A stretch of 64,000 nt of DNA from the NCBI GenBank assembly GCA_000341795.1, contig AODO01000062.1, positions 62,001 to 126,000 on the forward strand, read 5' to 3'. This document shows, one piece after another, positions 60,165 through 64,000 of the stretch; positions within the stretch are counted from its first letter, which is position 1; the number at the start of each line of letters is the position of its first letter. This DNA is from Rhodococcus triatomae BKS 15-14 (GTDB taxonomy: Bacteria > Actinomycetota > Actinomycetes > Mycobacteriales > Mycobacteriaceae). Under the pieces are notes generated by a model. The model worked only from the letters and a program-made list of their open reading frames with translations, did not search any database and had not been told where the DNA came from. A program made the translations under genes and the position numbers.

Positions 60165-60692
60165 CTACACCTGCTTCAAGGAGATCGTGAAGTTGGACAG
60201 GTCCAGCTGGGAGGTCTGCGCCACCGCACCGGCCGTGGCCGGATCGAACGTGAACACGACCTTCACGTCGACCGTCTTCCCGTTGTGCGCCGGGGTCACC
60301 ACTGCGCCACCGGCGTTCGACGGCAAGGACACCCCGCTCGTGGTCGCGGTGACCGCAGTCGCCATCGCCGCCTTCAGCGCCGGATCCCCGGTGATGGCAC
60401 CGCTGTCGGCGCCGAGGTTCGCCACCAGATTCGTGCCCTTCGCAGTGACGACGAAGCTCGCCGTGTAGGTGACCACGTCACCGGGAACGGCGCGGTACGC
60501 GGTGACGTCGATGGCGCCGTGCTGATCGGTCCAGGCCGGGGCACCGGCCGCAGACAACGCGAGGCTGCCCGCGCCGACGCTGCCGCCGACTCCGCTGCCA
60601 CCGCCGTTGAACGCGGCCATGGTGCCTGCACCGCCGGCGAGCAGGACCGTCGCAGCGCCCGCCGCGATCGCACCCTTGATCTTCGAGTTCAT
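60165..60692 (-). CDS. Alternate signal-mediated exported protein, RER_14450-like (copy 1)
   Basis: 175 residues starting MNSKIKGAIAAGAATVLLAG. The signal ends GGAGTMAAFNGG, and VGAGSLALSAAG follows as the SG.L.L block. The mature domain is a beta-sandwich of the RER_14450 family, with AYRAVPGDVVTYTASFVVTAKG near residue 70 and VVFTFDP near the end, ending in LSNFTISLKQV. Clear paralogue of the protein at 63266. No Cys. ATG at 60692 is preceded by a conserved leader with CGAAAGCTG shared with that paralogue. Probably a secreted, fibre- or matrix-forming subunit by analogy with TasA (inference). Confidence 0.88.
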   Translation of the reverse strand: MNSKIKGAIAAGAATVLLAGGAGTMAAFNGGGSGVGGSVGAGSLALSAAGAPAWTDQHGAIDVTAYRAVPGDVVTYTASFVVTAKGTNLVANLGADSGAITGDPALKAAMATAVTATTSGVSLPSNAGGAVVTPAHNGKTVDVKVVFTFDPATAGAVAQTSQLDLSNFTISLKQV

Positions 60693-60700
60693 CTGTTGGT

Positions 60701-60726
60701 CAGCTTTCGTCGGACCCCGTACGGGG
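60701..60726 (-). promoter_or_regulatory. Conserved 5' leader, copy 1
   Basis: The minus strand carries GGGTCCGACGAAAGCTG (60717-60701), also found before the paralogue at 63772. A CCCCGTACGGGG palindrome overlaps its 5' end. GAAAG may be the ribosome-binding site. Confidence 0.5.
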
Positions 60727-60757
60727 CAGAGGAATACGACAGCATCTGCGCAACCCC

Positions 60758-62479
60758 CTAGTTGGTGACGAGTGCGGCGATCTCGGCGGGAACGTCGTCG
60801 GACGACGGATCGACACTCGTCGCTGCGCCCGATGACGCGTCGACGACGGTCAGCGTGTCGCCGTCGATGATCCACAGCTGGTCCGCACCGGACGCCCACT
60901 GCGCAATCGCCTTCCTGCCGACGGTTCCGCTGTAGACCTGCGCACCCGACTTGTCGGTGATCGTCGCGGTCGTGCCGTTCACCGTCGCGGTGTAGCGGCC
61001 CGACGTGGAGACGTTCGCGATCGCCAGGTCACCCGACGGCGCGGACACCGAGGCAGGCTCCTCGGTCGTCGTGGTCGGCGCAGTGGTGGTGGGGTCCACC
61101 GTGGTTGTCGGAGCCGATGCCGCCGAGGTCGATTCGGTGGTCGTGGACGGCGCAGGGGTGGTTGTCGGGGGTGCCGCGGTCGTGCCCTGGACCGTGGTGG
61201 TCGGCTCGGTCGTCGGGTCCGCCGTGGTGGTCGGCAGCGGCGTGGTGGTCACCGCGACAGCCTCGGGCGAGGGCATCCGCATCGCCGCCATGTTCGTCTC
61301 GGCAGCCCCGCCGAGCGACTGTGGGTTCTCGCTACTCGGATTGGGGACATTGGACTCGCCACCGGAGCAGTAGGTGTCCCAGACCGTCGACGTCCACACA
61401 CCCTGGCCCCGCCACCCGGTTGACACGTTGGGGCCGTTCTTGGTGTGGACCTCCAGGATCCACCCCTTCGCGGTGTCGTCGAAGTTGACCTGCTTGGACG
61501 TCGCGGTGCCCACGTCGTAGGTGGTTTTCACCTCGTTCGGGTTGTTGTCGCGCCGAACCTTCACCACGTACTGGTACGGCACGCCGAGCGGCGTGTTGCC
61601 GAGGCTGGTCCACGAGACGATCGCATCACGGAAACCGGCGGTTCCCGTGTTCTTGCAACTCGTGCTCGTGACCACAGGAGTCGGGTAGAAGTTCGCGTTG
61701 GCCGTGAACGAACTCGACGCCACCGACGTGTCCGTGAACGCCGCCGTGGTGCCGACCGCCGTCGCGCCGAGCGCGGTCACACCGACCGCGCCGAACACCA
61801 TCAACGTGCGGGCGGGCACGAGACGCCGGATCGAGAAGTCGGCCGACCGGAACTGCTCGGTGGGGCCGTCGAAGGCGCTGTGCGCGTTGACTGCCGGCTG
61901 CTCGACGGCCTCACGCGCTCCGGGCCTGCCGCCGGCCGATCCGGCATCCGAGTCCGAGTCCGAGTCGTCCCTGCGCTTCGAGGCGGGTCCGAAGGCGAGC
62001 ACCATCAGGCCGCCGACGAACGCGCCACCGAGGAAGATCGCCGTCGGCGAGGACAGCCACGACACCGCGTAGCCGAGGCCGGGAACGCTGAAGAAGACGC
62101 GGTCGGCCTCGGTCACGGTGTACGGGGAGATGTCGGCGTCCTTGTTGGCGTCTCCCTTGAGGATCAGCACCGCACCCGTGTCGTCCGCGGTGACGATCTC
62201 CTGGATCCGGTGCGTGATGCGGGTGCCCTGCTCGTTCTCGACGCTGACCACGTCACCGACGGCGAGGTCGGCTGCGGGCGTCGCCTTCGACAGCGCGAGT
62301 GCACCGGTCGGGATGTCCGGGGACATCGATCCCGAGCGGAAGACGAGGGGCTTGATGCCGAACAGGAAGGACGCGGCGGCGGCGAGCACGCAGATCAGGC
62401 CGGCGACGGCACCGACGTTGAGGGCGATCTCACGACCGCGTGAGCGACCGGGCGTCGAGGCGTTCTCGTGAATTGCCAT
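60758..62479 (-). CDS. Signal peptidase fused to a SipW-type signal and extracellular domains
   Basis: 573 residues. Residues 1-165 are an S26B signal peptidase: membrane span about 20-41, Ser51 in FRSGSMSP, His90 in RITHRI, Asp110 in LKGDANKDAD, second span about 145-164. A charged linker (SDSDSD-rich, 166-217) leads to a third hydrophobic segment (about 224-247) that is itself SipW-signal-like, ending GTTAAFTDTSV. Then come a Cys-flanked FN3-like domain (about 270-370, with VSWTSLGNTPLGVPYQYVVKVRR), a Thr/Pro-rich stalk (about 400-480) and a small beta-rich C-terminal domain (VYSGTVGRKAIAQWASGADQLWIIDGD). Protease and likely substrate are thus one chain. ATG at 62479, 7 nt after the upstream stop. 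Confidence 0.85.
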   Translation of the reverse strand: MAIHENASTPGRSRGREIALNVGAVAGLICVLAAAASFLFGIKPLVFRSGSMSPDIPTGALALSKATPAADLAVGDVVSVENEQGTRITHRIQEIVTADDTGAVLILKGDANKDADISPYTVTEADRVFFSVPGLGYAVSWLSSPTAIFLGGAFVGGLMVLAFGPASKRRDDSDSDSDAGSAGGRPGAREAVEQPAVNAHSAFDGPTEQFRSADFSIRRLVPARTLMVFGAVGVTALGATAVGTTAAFTDTSVASSSFTANANFYPTPVVTSTSCKNTGTAGFRDAIVSWTSLGNTPLGVPYQYVVKVRRDNNPNEVKTTYDVGTATSKQVNFDDTAKGWILEVHTKNGPNVSTGWRGQGVWTSTVWDTYCSGGESNVPNPSSENPQSLGGAAETNMAAMRMPSPEAVAVTTTPLPTTTADPTTEPTTTVQGTTAAPPTTTPAPSTTTESTSAASAPTTTVDPTTTAPTTTTEEPASVSAPSGDLAIANVSTSGRYTATVNGTTATITDKSGAQVYSGTVGRKAIAQWASGADQLWIIDGDTLTVVDASSGAATSVDPSSDDVPAEIAALVTN

Positions 62480-62486
62480 GGCGCGC

Positions 62487-63098
62487 TCAGGCCGTCGTCG
62501 CATTGAAGTTGAAGGAGGTGTTCACCGTCTGGTTCTGGACGGTGGTCGGTGCCCCCGCGTCGAGGGTCACCTGGAAGCACAGGGTTTCGCTGCCGCCGTT
62601 GGCGAGGGTGCGGGCGGTGGGGATCAGGTTGGCCGATCCGCCCGACACCAGGGCGACGTTGTTGGCGATCACGGTGCCGCCACTGCACACGGTGCCGTTC
62701 GACGTGCCTGTCGAGACGATCACCTTGAGGTACGGCGCCAGCGTCGACGAGGTCGCCGCAGCGGCCATGGTGTAGTTGAACGACGTGGTGCCGGTGTTCT
62801 GCACGGGCAGGGTTGCCGCGACCGACGCGCCCGGCAGCATCCCGGTCTTCGTCAGCGACGCGAACGCGTAGGCGGTCGGGTTGCCCTGGTTCCCGTTGAG
62901 CTGCAGGTCGATCGAGCCGGTCGAGAAGACGCCGGAGGTGGCGGTGGCGGAATCGCTCCACGCGGCGAGGGTGCCGATCGCACCGAGTCCGAGCACGATG
63001 CCCAGCGAGGCGATGGCCCGCGGTCGTCCGCCCGACAGCAGCGACCGCGCGCGGGCACCGAACCCTGACGGAGTACTGGAAACCTCAGAACGCGACAT
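62487..63098 (-). CDS. SipW-dependent-type exported protein, 203 aa
   Basis: Basic N-terminus (about 1-28), then a hydrophobic span and GIGTLAAWSDSATATSG-like signal end, followed by FSTGSIDLQLNGN, the SG.LDL block. The mature chain is Thr/Ser/Ala/Asn-rich beta structure, with two Cys (GTVCSGG and TLCFQV). NTGTTSFNYTM resembles the NSGNVPMTYRL segment of the 59617 protein, so the two are distant relatives of the camelysin/TasA type. The leader has GAAAGG as ribosome-binding site. Eight bases separate it from the fusion gene, so they are co-transcribed. Confidence 0.83.
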   Translation of the reverse strand: MSRSEVSSTPSGFGARARSLLSGGRPRAIASLGIVLGLGAIGTLAAWSDSATATSGVFSTGSIDLQLNGNQGNPTAYAFASLTKTGMLPGASVAATLPVQNTGTTSFNYTMAAAATSSTLAPYLKVIVSTGTSNGTVCSGGTVIANNVALVSGGSANLIPTARTLANGGSETLCFQVTLDAGAPTTVQNQTVNTSFNFNATTA

Positions 63099-63231
63099 GC
63101 GGTGAGCCTTTCGTGCGTGGGTCCAGCGGGCGCGGCGCGCCGAGCGGAAATTGTTGTGGTGACGGGGTGTTCGTGGGCACCGACCGGACGATCCGGATCG
63201 GGGTCGGACCGGCCGGCCGGTGCGTTCACGG

Positions 63232-63252
63232 CTCGCCTCGAGGGAAGGCGAG
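63232..63252 (-). terminator. Short hairpin after the 63266 gene
   Basis: CTCGCCT / AGGCGAG with a 7-nt loop lies 13 nt after the stop on the minus strand. It may lower read-through into the genes to the left. The remaining gap to 63098 shows only GC-rich CCGGCC runs. Confidence 0.4.
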
Positions 63253-63265
63253 AGGTCTCGACGCT

Positions 63266-63772
63266 CTACTGCTGGGTCAGGGTGACGGTGAACTCGGACA
63301 GGTCGGCGTCCGCGTTCTGGTAGGCGGTACCGGTGGCGTCGAAGTTGAAGGTGACCTCGGCCTGGACGACCTGGCCGTCGTTGGCGTCGGTGATCACGCC
63401 GCCGGCGAGCGGGGCCCCGTTCAGCGTGACGGCAACCTCGGGATCGAGGGCAGCAGCGAGATCGCCGGAGATGGAGCCCTGGTCGACGTCGAGGACCGCT
63501 TCGAGGTTGTCACCGGCGGCGCCGATCGTGAAGGCGGCGTTGTAGACGATCTCGTCGCCGGGAACCGCGAGGTACGACGCGATGTCGGCCACGGCCTGGC
63601 CGTTGACGGTCCACCCGGTGGCGCCTTCCTGCGTCAGTGTCAGCTTGCCCGAGTTGATCGCGCCGCCCGCGACGTTCTCGGATGCATTCCAGGCCGCCAT
63701 GGTGCCGGCACCGCCCGCGAGGAGGAGGGCCGCCGCGCCTGCGGCGATGGCGCCCTTCGTCTGCTTGTTCAT
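63266..63772 (-). CDS. Alternate signal-mediated exported protein, RER_14450-like (copy 2)
   Basis: 168 residues starting MNKQTKGAIAAGAAALLLAG, with the signal end GGAGTMAAWNASE and then NSGKLTLTQEG. The mature domain has SYLAVPGDEIVYNAAFTIGAAG and ends LSEFTVTLTQQ, aligning over its whole length with the protein at 60165. The mature part is strongly acidic. No Cys. It is the first gene of the cluster in view, with a promoter region to its right. By analogy with TasA it may be a major secreted subunit (inference). Confidence 0.88.
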   Translation of the reverse strand: MNKQTKGAIAAGAAALLLAGGAGTMAAWNASENVAGGAINSGKLTLTQEGATGWTVNGQAVADIASYLAVPGDEIVYNAAFTIGAAGDNLEAVLDVDQGSISGDLAAALDPEVAVTLNGAPLAGGVITDANDGQVVQAEVTFNFDATGTAYQNADADLSEFTVTLTQQ

Positions 63773-63779
63773 CTGCACT

Positions 63780-63796
63780 CAGCTTTCGTCGGACCC
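63780..63796 (-). promoter_or_regulatory. Conserved 5' leader, copy 2
   Basis: GGGTCCGACGAAAGCTG on the minus strand, identical over 17 nt to the leader of the 60692 gene and at nearly the same distance (7 nt) from the ATG. Confidence 0.5.
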
Positions 63797-63831
63797 GGAT
63801 GGGGTCGGGTGAATCGGCGTTCGGGATCAAT

Positions 63832-63847
63832 TACGTGCGGCCACGTA
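63832..63847. promoter_or_regulatory. Inverted repeat upstream of the SipW-type cluster
   Basis: TACGTG-CGGC-CACGTA lies about 60 nt before the first cluster gene, next to AT-rich TAATTG on the minus strand that could be a -10. It is a candidate operator for the whole cluster. From 63848 to 64000 I see no gene or structure. Confidence 0.4.
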
Positions 63848-64000
63848 TTCGTGGTCGTGGAGTGGTGCGTTCCGTGCTCGTGCTCTTCGGTCGCGAGAGG
63901 TGTTCGTGGAAGCCCGGGAGGGACACGCGTGCCGGGTGCCGGGTCCGCGATGCGAAGTGTCTATCACGCCAGCGAACTGCCCCGATGCGGAATCAGGTCA

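Noticed and set aside
60693-60757. Leader of the RER_14450-like gene considered as a cyclic-dinucleotide riboswitch
   Set aside because: Only about 65 nt long, with one 12-bp dyad and no match to the conserved cores that I know for c-di-GMP or c-di-AMP aptamers.

Overview
The window is 64 kb of very GC-rich DNA, densely coded on both strands. It is most likely chromosome from a Rhodococcus or close relative (Mycobacteriales, Nocardiaceae). This rests on clear relatives of mycobacterial proteins: an M13 peptidase like Zmp1, ATP-dependent ligase LigC with a LigD-type polymerase, EphA-like epoxide hydrolase, Rv0183-like monoacylglycerol lipase, Rv0805-like phosphodiesterase, a PtpB-type phosphatase, an SHGCLN L,D-transpeptidase and a 13E12-type DUF222/HNH protein under a LexA box. 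The exported proteins at the right end match what I know as the 'RER_14450' alternate-signal family, named from R. erythropolis. I see no rRNA, tRNA, CRISPR array, insertion sequence or phage block.

Layout. 1-12.7 kb: a penicillin-binding protein cut by the window edge, an ABC-F ATPase, an amidase, an MMPL exporter with a divergent MarR regulator, an M50-like membrane peptidase, an F420-type oxidoreductase, a secreted lipase and an Ltp-repeat surface protein. 12.7-16.5 kb: an SOS-controlled HNH protein, then a PP2C phosphatase / unknown / DUF6308 group. 16.7-24.4 kb: a metal ABC importer operon with a palindromic operator, an SMP-30-like protein, a Baeyer-Villiger-type monooxygenase, an OhrR-like regulator, an acyltransferase under a perfect 20-bp palindrome, and a type II lumazine synthase. 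24.4-33.4 kb: hydrolases, DUF5996, a SIMPL lipoprotein with a YhgE-like protein, DedA, TetR, an SDR and two pirins. 33.4-40.6 kb: an RpiR-regulated CUT1 sugar-type ABC operon that also encodes a metallophosphodiesterase and a PtpB-type phosphatase; a third pirin follows. 41.5-55.6 kb: thioesterase, DUF4190 protein, secreted intradiol dioxygenase, M13 peptidase, DUF2252, ABC exporter, MpaB-type protein, L,D-transpeptidase, HdeD-like protein, LigD polymerase/LigC, dodecin and a 30-residue peptide. 55.6-64 kb: CorA behind a putative leader peptide, a secreted Ig-like protein, a 5'-truncated Mtb12-like remnant, and a SipW-type alternate secretion cluster that may run past the window end.

The most unusual part is 58.9-63.8 kb. 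It holds two ER/SipW-type signal peptidases and four exported proteins with SipW-type signals. One signal peptidase is fused in frame to its own SipW-like signal and a large extracellular region, so protease and probable substrate are one polypeptide. A second theme is leaderless transcription: at least nine genes have a TANNNT-like hexamer (one weaker case ends in C) exactly 6 nt before the start codon and most lack a usable ribosome-binding site.

Limits: all family calls come from reading motifs by eye. No database search, structure prediction or expression data were available.
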